DNA from: an uncultured Alphaproteobacteria bacterium
Lineage (GTDB): Bacteria; Pseudomonadota; Alphaproteobacteria; HIMB59
DNA length: 44,722 nucleotides
Direction of reading: 5' to 3'
Assembly: GCA_902595525.1 (NCBI GenBank)
Contig: CACJQJ010000005.1
Coordinates: 1 to 44,722, forward strand
Numbering within the stretch: position 1 is the stretch's first letter; each line of letters opens with the position of its first letter. The notes under the pieces are model-generated. The model saw nothing but the letters and a program-made list of their open reading frames with translations, did no database searches and was not told where the DNA came from. This document shows, piece after piece, positions 19,877 to 28,522 of this stretch. Position numbers and translations under genes: made by a program.

Positions 19877-20767
19877 TTATTTTTTAAATTTTTCTTTTAA
19901 AAGGTCATATAATTTTTGTGAGTCATAGCTTAAATCTCTCCCAGATCTTTTTATTAATCCAATTGTCCTAGTTACAGAGGGATCAATTAAGGGCCTATAT
20001 GACAGAGAAGAATAATCCTTTGAAATAGCCAATTTTGGGGCAAGAGTTATTCCAAGACCTTGCTCAACCATATTTAATGCAGTTGGTATATGCCTTACCT
20101 CATACGCCCAATCGATATCTTCTTCTTGGAGCGCAAGTGCATTCTCAATATAAATTCTACTCCCAGAACCTTTCCATATTGAAATAAAATTCCTACCTTT
20201 AATTTCAGATATCTTTATTTTCCTTTTTTTCTCTAACTTATCTCCTTTTGGAAATACAACGACGTAATCTTCCACAAATAAATTTTCGAAGCTAATTCCA
20301 GGTTCTTGTTTACCAGTAAAATTAATACCGAAATCACATTCTCCTCCCAAAACACTATCAACAACATTATTAGATGACCTTTCAATGATTTGAACTTTAC
20401 ACCTTGGTTCAATTTCTTTGAATTGTTTGAGTGATGAAAATAAAATATTTCTTAGCGCCGAATGAACCACCCCAATTTTAATTATTGAGGGAAAACTATA
20501 TTTTTCATTTAGAGTTTTTGTTGCTGTTTTGACTGCCTCTATTATTCCTCTTGCTCGATCATAAAAATTTCTCCCAGAATATGAAAGTTGAACTTTTCTA
20601 GTAGTCCTATCAAATAGAGTAGTTCCTAATTCGTGCTCTAACTTTTGAATTCTTCTTGAGAGAGCGGGTTGAGATAAATTTAAATTATTTGCAGCTTTAG
20701 CAAAAGAGTTAGTCTCAGCTAATTCAATAAATGCTTCGATATCACCAATTTCAATATTAATGCGCAT
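19877..20767 (-). CDS. LysR-family transcriptional regulator
   Basis: This 296-residue protein has the standard LysR layout. An N-terminal winged helix-turn-helix spans residues 5-64, with the recognisable FIELAETNSFAKAANNLNLS and PALSRRIQKLEHELG core. A C-terminal type 2 periplasmic-binding-like effector domain follows. It starts 24 bases after glpK and so is probably the third gene of a glpD-glpK-lysR operon. That makes it a candidate regulator of glycerol use, or of the downstream acnA. The usual glp regulator is the DeoR-type GlpR, so a LysR here is unusual. The effector is unknown. Confidence 0.9.
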   Translation of the reverse strand: MRINIEIGDIEAFIELAETNSFAKAANNLNLSQPALSRRIQKLEHELGTTLFDRTTRKVQLSYSGRNFYDRARGIIEAVKTATKTLNEKYSFPSIIKIGVVHSALRNILFSSLKQFKEIEPRCKVQIIERSSNNVVDSVLGGECDFGINFTGKQEPGISFENLFVEDYVVVFPKGDKLEKKRKIKISEIKGRNFISIWKGSGSRIYIENALALQEEDIDWAYEVRHIPTALNMVEQGLGITLAPKLAISKDYSSLSYRPLIDPSVTRTIGLIKRSGRDLSYDSQKLYDLLKEKFKK

Positions 20768-20791
20768 ATAACATAAATATCAAAAATTTTT

Positions 20792-22282
20792 TTATTTGCT
20801 ATTCTTTTTTGTTGTTGTTTTCTTTACAGCTTTAAGCCACCCTTCGTAAAGATATTTAACTTCTTTCTTGTGAAGTTTTGGTTTAAATATTTTATCACTT
20901 TGCCATTTTTTAGAGATTTCCTCAGTATTTTTAATAAATCCTGAAGAAAGTCCAGCTAGATAGGCTGCTCCCAATGCAGTTGTTTCTGTTACTTTTGGTC
21001 TATCACAATTTAAAATCAAAATATTTGACAAAAATTGCAGGAAATCTTCATTTGCTACCATTCCACCATCAACTTTAAGTTGTTTAATGGGAACACCACT
21101 ATCTTTCTGCATGGCAATGACCAAGTCTTTAGTTTGGTATGCAACACTATCTATAGCGGCTTTGACAAACTCTGCTATTCCAGTATTTCTTGTCATTCCA
21201 AAAATTGCGCCTCTAGCTTCCCCATCCCAATAAGGAGCTCCTAAACCAACAAAAGCGGGAACAAAGTAAATTTTTTGACTTTGATCACTCTTTGAATAAA
21301 AAATTTCTGTCTCTTGTGCTGTCTTGATAACTTTAAGTGAGTCTCTTAACCACTGAACAGCAGCCCCAGCAATGAAGATAGAACCTTCTAAGGCATAAGT
21401 GGTCTTATTATTGATTTTATATGCAATGGTCGTAAGCAAATTATTTTTTGATATTTTAAGCTTTTGTCCAATATTCATGATCATAAAACAACCAGTCCCA
21501 TATGTAGACTTAATAGATCCTTGCTTAAAACAGGCCTGGCCAATTGTTGCTGCCTGTTGATCACCAGCCATACCTCCTATTTTGATCTTACCTCCAAAAA
21601 GAGTTGTGTACCCAAAATCATCTGCACTATCTTTTACATCGGGAAGAATTTCATAAGGGATATTAAAAATTTTTAGTAATTCCTTTGACCAACAGTTTTT
21701 TTTGATGTCATATAACATGGTTCTTGAAGCATTCGTAGCCTCAGTAAAAAAAGACCTTCCCTCTGTTAACTTCCACAGAAGCCAAGTATCAATTGTCCCA
21801 AATAAAAGCCTATCCTCTTTTAACAGTTTTTTTGATGACTCTATATTGTCAAGTATCCATTTAATTTTAGTTGCTGAAAAATATGCATCAATTACAAGCC
21901 CAGTAATTTTTTGTATTTTTTTTGCAAATCCTTTCCTAGTTAAATCTTTGCAATAATTTACTGTTCTTCTATCTTGCCAAACAATAGCTTTGTAAATAGG
22001 CTTACCTGTTTGTTTGTCCCAAATGACTACAGTTTCTCTTTGATTAGTTATTCCTATACCTAATATTTGGCTGGAATTAACTTTTGCTTTTTTAATTGCA
22101 TTTTGTGTTGTTTTTAAAACAGTATTAAATATCTCTTGAGGGTCGTGTTCTACACACCCATCTTTTGGAAAGTATTGTTTAAATTCCAATTGATCACAAG
22201 AAACAATTTCAAAATTATCATTAAAAATTATCGAACGTGTAGAAGTTGTTCCTTGATCAATTGATAAAATAAATTTTTGCAC
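20792..22282 (-). CDS. glpK: Glycerol kinase
   Basis: This 496-residue FGGY-family kinase phosphorylates glycerol to glycerol-3-phosphate. The N-terminal SIDQGTTSTRSIIFN is the phosphate-binding motif. NQRETVVIWDKQTGKP and WQDRRT are glycerol kinase signatures. The second-domain block GGMAGDQQAATIGQACF holds the catalytic Asp region. The length equals that of typical GlpK. It lies 21 bases after glpD in the same direction. No glycerol facilitator glpF is adjacent, so glycerol entry must use another route or passive diffusion. Confidence 0.95.
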   Translation of the reverse strand: MQKFILSIDQGTTSTRSIIFNDNFEIVSCDQLEFKQYFPKDGCVEHDPQEIFNTVLKTTQNAIKKAKVNSSQILGIGITNQRETVVIWDKQTGKPIYKAIVWQDRRTVNYCKDLTRKGFAKKIQKITGLVIDAYFSATKIKWILDNIESSKKLLKEDRLLFGTIDTWLLWKLTEGRSFFTEATNASRTMLYDIKKNCWSKELLKIFNIPYEILPDVKDSADDFGYTTLFGGKIKIGGMAGDQQAATIGQACFKQGSIKSTYGTGCFMIMNIGQKLKISKNNLLTTIAYKINNKTTYALEGSIFIAGAAVQWLRDSLKVIKTAQETEIFYSKSDQSQKIYFVPAFVGLGAPYWDGEARGAIFGMTRNTGIAEFVKAAIDSVAYQTKDLVIAMQKDSGVPIKQLKVDGGMVANEDFLQFLSNILILNCDRPKVTETTALGAAYLAGLSSGFIKNTEEISKKWQSDKIFKPKLHKKEVKYLYEGWLKAVKKTTTKKNSK

Positions 22283-22303
22283 AGATTTATAATATCATAA
22301 GAA

Positions 22304-23737
22304 CTAAAGGTGTCTTTTTAAAATAATTTCTAATTTATCCTTCGCCTCTTTAGGAAAATTAATTCCAAGTTTTGTTCTCCTAAATAAAATATCCTCAGAA
22401 GTTCGAGCCATCTCTTCTTTGATAAGATATTTTACTTCAAATTCATAAAAATCCTCAAAAATCAGATCTCCACCTGCATTAAATTCATTATAATATTCAT
22501 TTAGTTTTGATACTTTAGCCCCATACGTTTCGATGAGTCGTTTAAATACTTTTTTAGGGATATTTTTGCTATTTACATTTATATCAGTTGCACCTGGTAA
22601 AACTTCATTGGACGTCCATGTTTTATTTGAAACTACTATGTACTTGCTTAACTTTTTCAAAACTTGTTCTGAAAGCTTTCTATAGGTTGTAAGTTTTCCT
22701 CCAAAAACTGTCAAAATTGGAGCTCCATCTCTATCGTCAATTTCAAAAGCATAGTCTCTTGATACCTTAGATGCTTTCTGACTATTGTCTTCAATCAACG
22801 GCCTTACGCCTGAATAAGTCCATACGATATCATTATCGACAATTTCTTTTTTTATAAAGGAATTGACTGAATTAATTAAATAGGTTTTCTCTTCATATGT
22901 AATTTTGGGATTTTCAAAATCTGCAACTTCGTGATCAGTAGTACCTATTAAAGTATATTTTTTTTTAAATGGTATCATAAAAATTATACGCTTATCATTT
23001 AACTGGAGTATGTATGCTTGATCGCCATCATATATTTTTTTGACTACTAAATGGCTTCCTTGAATAAGTCTTAATTTTTTTTTGGATTTTATTCCAAAAA
23101 CATTATTTAAAACTGATATAGCAAAAGGCCCAGTTGCATTAACAACAGCTTTTGATTTTAAAACTTCACCATTGTCTAAAAAAATTGACCAATTATCTTC
23201 ACCTCTGACAGTCTTGATAATATTTGTGTTAGTGTAGACTTTTGCACCTCTATTTATAGCATCCTCTGCGTTAAGTAGAGCTAGTCGGGAGTCATCAACA
23301 AATAAATCAGAATAAACATAACCTCTTTTAAAATTCTCTTTTATTGGGTTTTCTTTAAAAGTTTCATCCAAAGAAATACATTTTGATTTTTCAAAGGTTG
23401 ATTTTCCACCCAATCTATCATACAAAAACAAACCAATTCTTATAATCCAGCTTGGCCTTAAACTTGGAACATGAGGTAAAACAAATTTTACAGGTTTTGT
23501 AATATGAGGGGCAATTTTTTTTATCACATCTCTTTCTATAAGAGACTCTCTTACTAGTCTAAAATCATAATTTTCTAAATATCTTATCCCCCCATGAATT
23601 AATTTTGTTGACCATGAGGATGTTTCGGAGGCAATATCACCTTTTTCAATTAGACAAGTATTTAAACCTCTTCCTGCAGCATCTCTTGCTATGCCAACAC
23701 CGTTAATACCACCACCAATTATAACAACATCATACAT
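22304..23737 (-). CDS. glpD: Aerobic glycerol-3-phosphate dehydrogenase
   Basis: This 477-residue FAD enzyme oxidises glycerol-3-phosphate to dihydroxyacetone phosphate and passes electrons to quinone at the membrane. The N-terminal FAD fold reads VVIIGGGINGVGIARDAAGRG. The family block TKLIHGGIRYLENYDFRLV, with WTYSGVRPLIED and VFGGKLTTYRKL further on, supports the assignment. It is somewhat shorter than the E. coli enzyme (about 500), mainly at the C-terminus. First gene of the glpD-glpK-lysR operon, divergent from gpsA across 175 bp. Confidence 0.94.
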   Translation of the reverse strand: MYDVVIIGGGINGVGIARDAAGRGLNTCLIEKGDIASETSSWSTKLIHGGIRYLENYDFRLVRESLIERDVIKKIAPHITKPVKFVLPHVPSLRPSWIIRIGLFLYDRLGGKSTFEKSKCISLDETFKENPIKENFKRGYVYSDLFVDDSRLALLNAEDAINRGAKVYTNTNIIKTVRGEDNWSIFLDNGEVLKSKAVVNATGPFAISVLNNVFGIKSKKKLRLIQGSHLVVKKIYDGDQAYILQLNDKRIIFMIPFKKKYTLIGTTDHEVADFENPKITYEEKTYLINSVNSFIKKEIVDNDIVWTYSGVRPLIEDNSQKASKVSRDYAFEIDDRDGAPILTVFGGKLTTYRKLSEQVLKKLSKYIVVSNKTWTSNEVLPGATDINVNSKNIPKKVFKRLIETYGAKVSKLNEYYNEFNAGGDLIFEDFYEFEVKYLIKEEMARTSEDILFRRTKLGINFPKEAKDKLEIILKRHL

Positions 23738-23912
23738 TTCATATGAAGTTCATACAAAAAATTTAAAAATGTAAAGTAGGAGTAATTTTTTTTTCTATTT
23801 TTTTGAATAGTTTTTATAAGTTTAATATTGACTTAATTAAAAATATTGTTCTTTCTAATTCAATACATAATATTAAAATGTCTCTTTTTAGTGATATTAA
23901 ATTATTATAAAA
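23738..23912. promoter_or_regulatory. Divergent glpD/gpsA promoter region
   Basis: This 175-bp AT-rich spacer must hold promoters for both glycerol-3-phosphate dehydrogenases. Next to the glpD start are a perfect 10-bp palindrome TTCATATGAA (23738-23747) and a second TTCATA 11 bp further on, that is, on the same helix face. These are possible operator half-sites. A TTGACT hexamer at 23828-23833 could be a -35 for gpsA, but I see no convincing -10 at the right distance. No terminator or RNA gene is visible. Confidence 0.35.
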
Positions 23913-24878
23913 GTGCATAAAAAAATCTTAGTAGTCGGTGCAGGCGCTTGGGGTACAGCTATTGCTAATGTACTCTCAAAGAAAAATAATAGTGTTTATC
24001 TTTGGGCAAGGGATCTGAAATTATCCGATCAAATAAATAAAAACAAAATTAATAAAAAATATTATAAAAATTTCAAATTATTTAGAAAACTAAAATCAAT
24101 ATCGGGTAATTTTAAAGCTAGTGAATATCATTATATTTTCTATGTCTTACCTGCTACTGTATTTTCTAATTTTTGCGATGATTATTTAAAAAATCAGAAA
24201 ATTAATGAATTAATAATATGCTCAAAAGGAATCAGTAAGAATGGCGATTTCATCTCAAATCTGATTAAAAAAAAACTTAATTCAAAAAATTACCATTTTT
24301 TATCCGGACCTAGCTTTGCGGATGAGGTTTTAAATGGGAAACCCACAGCCTTAAGTTTATCGAGTAACAAACTTAATAAAAATATCGGTAATATCTTTGA
24401 ATATACTAATATAAGAATTTACTATTCAGAAGGTTATAAGACACTTGAATTTTTAGGTATCCTCAAAAATATCTATGCGATTGGTGCAGGAATTATAGAT
24501 GCAGAGTCATTGGGTCAAAATGCAAGAGCTGCTTATATAACTAGATGTATTGTTGAGATAAAAAGTATGCTTAAGAGCTTAAACCTAAATACTAATATGA
24601 TTTATAGTCTTGGAGGTATTGGAGATTTAATACTTTCATGTAGCTCAAAGAAATCAAGGAACTATAATTTTGGGTTTTGCTTTGAAAAAAAAAGCAAATA
24701 TAAAACATTGAAACGAAAGACTATCGAAGGCATAAATAGCTGTCTAAATATAAAAAATAATAAAAAAATTAATATTATTAAGTTCCCAATCATAAATTCC
24801 ATTATTAAAATCATTAATGGAAGTCCATCGAAAAAAGAAATTAAGATATTGCTTAATAGAAAGTTTAAAAACGAGTAA
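23913..24878 (+). CDS. gpsA: NAD(P)-dependent glycerol-3-phosphate dehydrogenase
   Basis: This 321-residue enzyme reduces dihydroxyacetone phosphate to glycerol-3-phosphate for phospholipid synthesis. The nucleotide fold VVGAGAWGTAIANVL sits at the N-terminus. Family blocks YVLPATVFSNF, ICSKGI, LSGPSFADEV and LKNIYAIGAGI (with the catalytic lysine) occur in order, as does GGIGDLILSC. The start is GTG at 23913. The gene is very lysine- and asparagine-rich, so base composition has shaped it strongly. It is divergent from glpD, the catabolic counterpart, and its stop abuts the convergent SprT-like gene. Confidence 0.93.
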   Translation: MHKKILVVGAGAWGTAIANVLSKKNNSVYLWARDLKLSDQINKNKINKKYYKNFKLFRKLKSISGNFKASEYHYIFYVLPATVFSNFCDDYLKNQKINELIICSKGISKNGDFISNLIKKKLNSKNYHFLSGPSFADEVLNGKPTALSLSSNKLNKNIGNIFEYTNIRIYYSEGYKTLEFLGILKNIYAIGAGIIDAESLGQNARAAYITRCIVEIKSMLKSLNLNTNMIYSLGGIGDLILSCSSKKSRNYNFGFCFEKKSKYKTLKRKTIEGINSCLNIKNNKKINIIKFPIINSIIKIINGSPSKKEIKILLNRKFKNE

Positions 24879-25277
24879 TTAACGATAAACCCTTTTTAAA
24901 TTCAGTCCAATTTTTTTAAATTTTCTTTTGAAACTATAAAATTCTTTATTATGTTTTGCTGAGTTTTGTTTTAGGATCAATTTTTGATAATAATGAACCA
25001 TCTCATGTCCAAGAATTTCAACAAATTCTTGAAAATTTTTAAATTTATTATGAAGGGTTATTCTATAGCAGTGTTTTGTTGCATATGGATTGAATTCAAA
25101 TAAACCTAGTGCGCCATGCATTCTTCTTGTAAGGATATAGGGCTTTTTTAAACGATTATCAAAAATTTCTCTATTTAATATTTTATAAACATCAGAGATT
25201 TTATTTGCTTTGAGTTTAAATTCTCTTTCATTACCATAATGATTAATTAGAGTGGCTAAACTTTTTGTTCTAGGCAT
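24879..25277 (-). CDS. SprT-like zinc metallopeptidase domain protein
   Basis: This 132-residue protein contains GHEMVHYYQ, a zinc-binding HExxH motif, in the context expected for SprT-like (Spartan-type) domains: an upstream YKILNREIFDNRLKKP segment and the motif inside a helix. SprT-like proteins act on DNA-protein crosslinks in eukaryotes; bacterial members are poorly characterised. No zinc-ribbon tail is seen. The third metal ligand is not obvious to me, though one of the histidines after the motif is possible. The stop abuts the convergent gpsA stop. Confidence 0.75.
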   Translation of the reverse strand: MPRTKSLATLINHYGNEREFKLKANKISDVYKILNREIFDNRLKKPYILTRRMHGALGLFEFNPYATKHCYRITLHNKFKNFQEFVEILGHEMVHYYQKLILKQNSAKHNKEFYSFKRKFKKIGLNLKRVYR

Positions 25278-25325
25278 ATATTTAAAAAATACAATTATTA
25301 TTTATAAAAAAAAAATCAAGTAAAT

Positions 25326-25619
25326 TTAATCAGGATTTCTTAATAAACATTCGATGTATGAAATTATTTCATTAAACTTGTCATCAGAAAGATCTTTGTA
25401 GCTCTTACCAAATTTTTCTTTGATACTTAGAGCTATATGTGCATATGCATTTCTCCCATTTGGATGAAATTGAGATGGTTTTAAAAGAGGTTGAAGCTTA
25501 TCACCTGTTGATTGAATTTTTTCCCACAATTTTTTTCTATTATATTCATTCAAAAAGCAATTCCCCCAGGGAAAAAAAAGTCTAATAAAAGTCTTATTAT
25601 TGCAAAACCGATACCACAA
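25326..25619 (-). CDS. Hypothetical protein, probably frameshifted near its N-terminus
   Basis: The open frame gives 97 residues. The C-terminal 75 look like a genuine soluble domain, with WEKIQSTGDKLQPLLKPSQF and KEKFGKSYKDLSDD; I recognise no family. The first residues of this frame (MWYRFCNNKTF) are atypical. In another frame an ATG at 25654 encodes MINKQLITIIILCGIGFAII, a clean N-terminal membrane anchor, and this frame runs into an A8 tract at 25572-25579. One extra base there joins the two frames into a 109-residue anchored protein. Either the tract was miscalled or the gene carries a real indel. Confidence 0.5.
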   Translation of the reverse strand: MWYRFCNNKTFIRLFFPWGNCFLNEYNRKKLWEKIQSTGDKLQPLLKPSQFHPNGRNAYAHIALSIKEKFGKSYKDLSDDKFNEIISYIECLLRNPD

Positions 25620-25674
25620 AGGATAATAATTGTGATTAACTGTTTATTTATCATGATGTATACAATTAAATGAT

Positions 25675-26064
25675 ATGAGATATATTATCATCTTTTTTTC
25701 TTTAATTCTTCCTAATTTAGCATTTACTGAAATTTTAGAAAAATTTCCTCTTGCCTGTATATGTGACAAAAGTATAAACGCACTAAAATATTTTGATTGT
25801 AAGCAAAAAGTTTCTGGAACACAATTAGACTTAATTGAAAATAAAAAAAATAAAAATGTTATGATCTTTAGTAGCTTTGATGAAAAAAATTATCAATTAT
25901 TTGAAGAAGATAATTTAAGCTTAATATTTAATTATGATACAGATGATTACATTTCATCAATTTCAATAAAAGAAAATTTAGATTTAGTTTTTTCAATATC
26001 TTACAAAGAGTATAACAAAGAGTGGGCTTACGATTTAAAGTGTGTTTCATTGAAAAAAGATTAA
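25675..26064 (+). CDS. Small secreted protein of unknown function
   Basis: This 129-residue protein has a typical Sec signal peptide (hydrophobic MRYIIIFFSLILPNLAF, cleavage probable after residue 17 or 18). The mature part has four cysteines (CICDK, FDCKQK, LKCVSL), which could form disulfides in the periplasm, and alternating hydrophobic residues suggesting a beta fold. I recognise no family. It is divergent from the frameshifted membrane gene and 18 bases before the DMT transporter, with which it may be co-transcribed. Confidence 0.65.
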   Translation: MRYIIIFFSLILPNLAFTEILEKFPLACICDKSINALKYFDCKQKVSGTQLDLIENKKNKNVMIFSSFDEKNYQLFEEDNLSLIFNYDTDDYISSISIKENLDLVFSISYKEYNKEWAYDLKCVSLKKD

Positions 26065-26082
26065 GGTTTTAACTTATTTAAA

Positions 26083-26955
26083 ATGTTAGATAAAAAATTT
26101 TTCCTTTCCTCAGTAATTTCTTTTATAGGTTTTTTATTTTTAGTTTCAATGGACTCCGTTATTAAAATTCTAGGAGAAACCTATCCTGTCCTACAATTAT
26201 TATTTTTAAATGCATTATTTTCTCTAATACCTTTACTTTTTTTTATATGTAAAAATCATGGCATTCATTTTTATAGAAAACAAAATTACTTCTTCCAAAT
26301 TATAAGAGGAATCGTTCATACAATTGGATTTATTTTTGTCTTAAAAGGCGTTTTATTACTTCCTCTTTCAGTAGTCTATCCGGTGCTTTTTACATCTCCA
26401 TTAATGTTGCTTGTTTTGTCTCATTTTTTCTTAAGCGATAATATTAATATAATTAGGGTTTTAGCTATTTTAATAGGTTTTTTGGGTGTGGTTATTTCTG
26501 CAGAACCATTTGGCACCAAAGTAGTTTCATTCCTTGGAGTTTTTTTTGTTTTTTTGGGTGCTTTTTGTATGGCTATTACCCACCTGATTACAAGAAAATA
26601 TAATTACTTAACATCATCATATTCTGCATCATTTTTCAGTATGGTTGTAAGTGTTATAATTTTTATTTTTTCTATAAAATTTCACTTTGAGTTTATGCCA
26701 ATTAGGGATTTATCACTCTCTTTACTTGGTGGTATATTTGCAGGCCTTGGTATCAGTGCAGTAATTTATGGATCCCAAACTCTTCCTGCTTCTGTATTTG
26801 GTTTAACGAGTTATGTTCAAATAATTTTTGGTGTTATTTTAGGCTGGTTTGTTTTTAAACAGTTACCAACATTATTTAATTATATAGGGATACTAATAGT
26901 CATATCGGCAGGAGTAATACTTTTTTATTTTGATAAAAATCCAAAAAATAATTAA
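26083..26955 (+). CDS. EamA/DMT-family transporter
   Basis: This 290-residue hydrophobic protein has about ten membrane helices in two EamA repeats. VVYPVLFTSPLMLLVLS in the first half and the GSQTLPASVFGLTSYVQIIFG segment in the second are typical of RhaT/SAM-carrier-like DMT exporters. The substrate is not predictable. The 3' end overlaps the metallophosphoesterase start by 26 bases, suggesting translational coupling. Confidence 0.85.
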   Translation: MLDKKFFLSSVISFIGFLFLVSMDSVIKILGETYPVLQLLFLNALFSLIPLLFFICKNHGIHFYRKQNYFFQIIRGIVHTIGFIFVLKGVLLLPLSVVYPVLFTSPLMLLVLSHFFLSDNINIIRVLAILIGFLGVVISAEPFGTKVVSFLGVFFVFLGAFCMAITHLITRKYNYLTSSYSASFFSMVVSVIIFIFSIKFHFEFMPIRDLSLSLLGGIFAGLGISAVIYGSQTLPASVFGLTSYVQIIFGVILGWFVFKQLPTLFNYIGILIVISAGVILFYFDKNPKNN

Positions 26956-27985
26956 TGCATTGATTTCTCATATAATTTTATTTGTATTTTCATATCTTAT
27001 TTTTATTTTTCCGTTTGATATTTTGTCAACTTGGCTAGGTAAGCCAACTTCATTAATTGAAGCCCTTTTGGGCACTACTATAGTTTTCGGAATTTGTTTA
27101 TATTATTTTAGATCAAAAAGTACTAATAAAATTATCAAGTTTTTTGTTTATGAGGGGATAGGAGTTGGAACAGTATCTTTTTTTATTATTTTACCTCTTA
27201 TAATAATTAGCTATGTACAAATATTAATTGATCTTTATTTAGCTCTTCTGTTTTTTACTTTTCAAATACCTGTAATTATTTATGGATATGTAAATTCCAA
27301 AAAACTTAAAATTAAAAAACTATCTATAGAGTCGAAATATATTAGTAAAAGTATTAAATTTATTTTTATCAGTGATGTTCACATAGGTTCAAATGATCCA
27401 TTATCACTAAAAAAATTAGTTTCTAAAATCGGTGAATTAGATTTTAGTTTCTTAGTAATTGGTGGTGATTTAATTGACAGTAGTGCATTTAAAATTTCCG
27501 ACCTTCACGAATTTAAGAAAATAAATAAACCTATTTTTTTTGTAACAGGAAATCACGAATATTATATTCAAAATTTTAAAAAACATCTTGATGAATTATA
27601 TAAAGTTGGAATAAAAACCTTAAATAATGAGTCAATACAATTGGATGAAATAAATTTAATTGGCCTCTCTGATAACATTTCTAATAAATCTAAAATGGAA
27701 TACGTAGATAAACTCTCTAAAGAAAACTTATTCAACCTTTTGATAGTTCATAAACCATCAATTTGGAAAAAAGCTTCATATAAGGCCAATTTAATGCTTT
27801 CGGGCCATACACACAATGGTCAAATTTTTCCATTTAATTTAATAGTAAAACTTCAATTTCCACAAAATTATGGTCTTTACAAAAACAATAACAACCATTT
27901 GTACGTTAGCTCAGGATCAGCCACTTGGGGTCCAAAAATGAGAATAGGATCTAATAACGAAATTATTCATTTCAAATTAAAATAG
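26930..27985 (+). CDS. Membrane-anchored metallophosphoesterase, YaeI-like
   Basis: This 351-residue protein has four or so hydrophobic helices in the first 120 residues, followed by a calcineurin-like phosphoesterase domain. The metal-binding motifs occur in order: SDVHIGS (DxH), GGDLID (GD), TGNHEYY (GNHE), VHKPS and SGHTHNGQIFP (GHTH). This layout matches YaeI/YkuE-type enzymes, some of which act on lipid pyrophosphates; the substrate here is unknown. The start at 26930 overlaps the upstream transporter; an in-frame TTG at 26960 is the alternative. Confidence 0.87.
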   Translation: MIKIQKIINALISHIILFVFSYLIFIFPFDILSTWLGKPTSLIEALLGTTIVFGICLYYFRSKSTNKIIKFFVYEGIGVGTVSFFIILPLIIISYVQILIDLYLALLFFTFQIPVIIYGYVNSKKLKIKKLSIESKYISKSIKFIFISDVHIGSNDPLSLKKLVSKIGELDFSFLVIGGDLIDSSAFKISDLHEFKKINKPIFFVTGNHEYYIQNFKKHLDELYKVGIKTLNNESIQLDEINLIGLSDNISNKSKMEYVDKLSKENLFNLLIVHKPSIWKKASYKANLMLSGHTHNGQIFPFNLIVKLQFPQNYGLYKNNNNHLYVSSGSATWGPKMRIGSNNEIIHFKLK

Positions 27986-28018
27986 TAAAAATTTCCTTAT
28001 TGGATAATATTTAACATT

Positions 28019-28522
28019 ATGTATGCTTTTTTTATGAGAATAATAGTCACTTATTTTGTATTAATAGGAACTTTATTTGCTGATGAGCATATTTTAGAGC
28101 AAGAAAATTTTGATGCTTGGCAATTTACTTGTGTTGAGGAGCAAAAACAAAAAATATGTGAATTAAGAGAATTAGTTTTTGATCCAAATACAGAGGAGGT
28201 TGTGAGCTATTTGTCAATTACTATAAATCCTGAAAATTTAACTCAAATGCAAATAGCTTTTCCACATGCCGTAAATCTAAAGAGCCCAGTTTCTTTACAA
28301 ATTGATGACAAGGACCCTTTGGAATTAGATTATGCGTTCTGTAACCAAAGTGCCTGTTTTGTTGCAGAAATAATTGGAGAAAATTTTGTTAATTTTTTCA
28401 AAGCTGGAAATCAAGTTAATCTAAAAATATTATTATTAGATAACAGACAGGCGACTATTACGTATTCATTAACTGGTTTTACGGCTGGTTATAATAAATT
28501 GTCTTCAGCACTGATTAACTAG
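28019..28522 (+). CDS. Invasion-associated locus B (IalB)-family periplasmic protein
   Basis: This 167-residue protein has an N-terminal signal peptide (hydrophobic to about residue 21, ending TLFA). The mature domain shows the IalB pattern: a Trp and Cys early (DAWQFTC), a second Cys (KICELRE), then a pair in YAFCNQSACFVAE, and a closing SLTGFTAGY. IalB-family proteins are widespread in Alphaproteobacteria. The name comes from Bartonella, and no invasion role should be inferred here. The 3' end overlaps the convergent permease gene by 8 bases. Confidence 0.8.
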   Translation: MYAFFMRIIVTYFVLIGTLFADEHILEQENFDAWQFTCVEEQKQKICELRELVFDPNTEEVVSYLSITINPENLTQMQIAFPHAVNLKSPVSLQIDDKDPLELDYAFCNQSACFVAEIIGENFVNFFKAGNQVNLKILLLDNRQATITYSLTGFTAGYNKLSSALIN

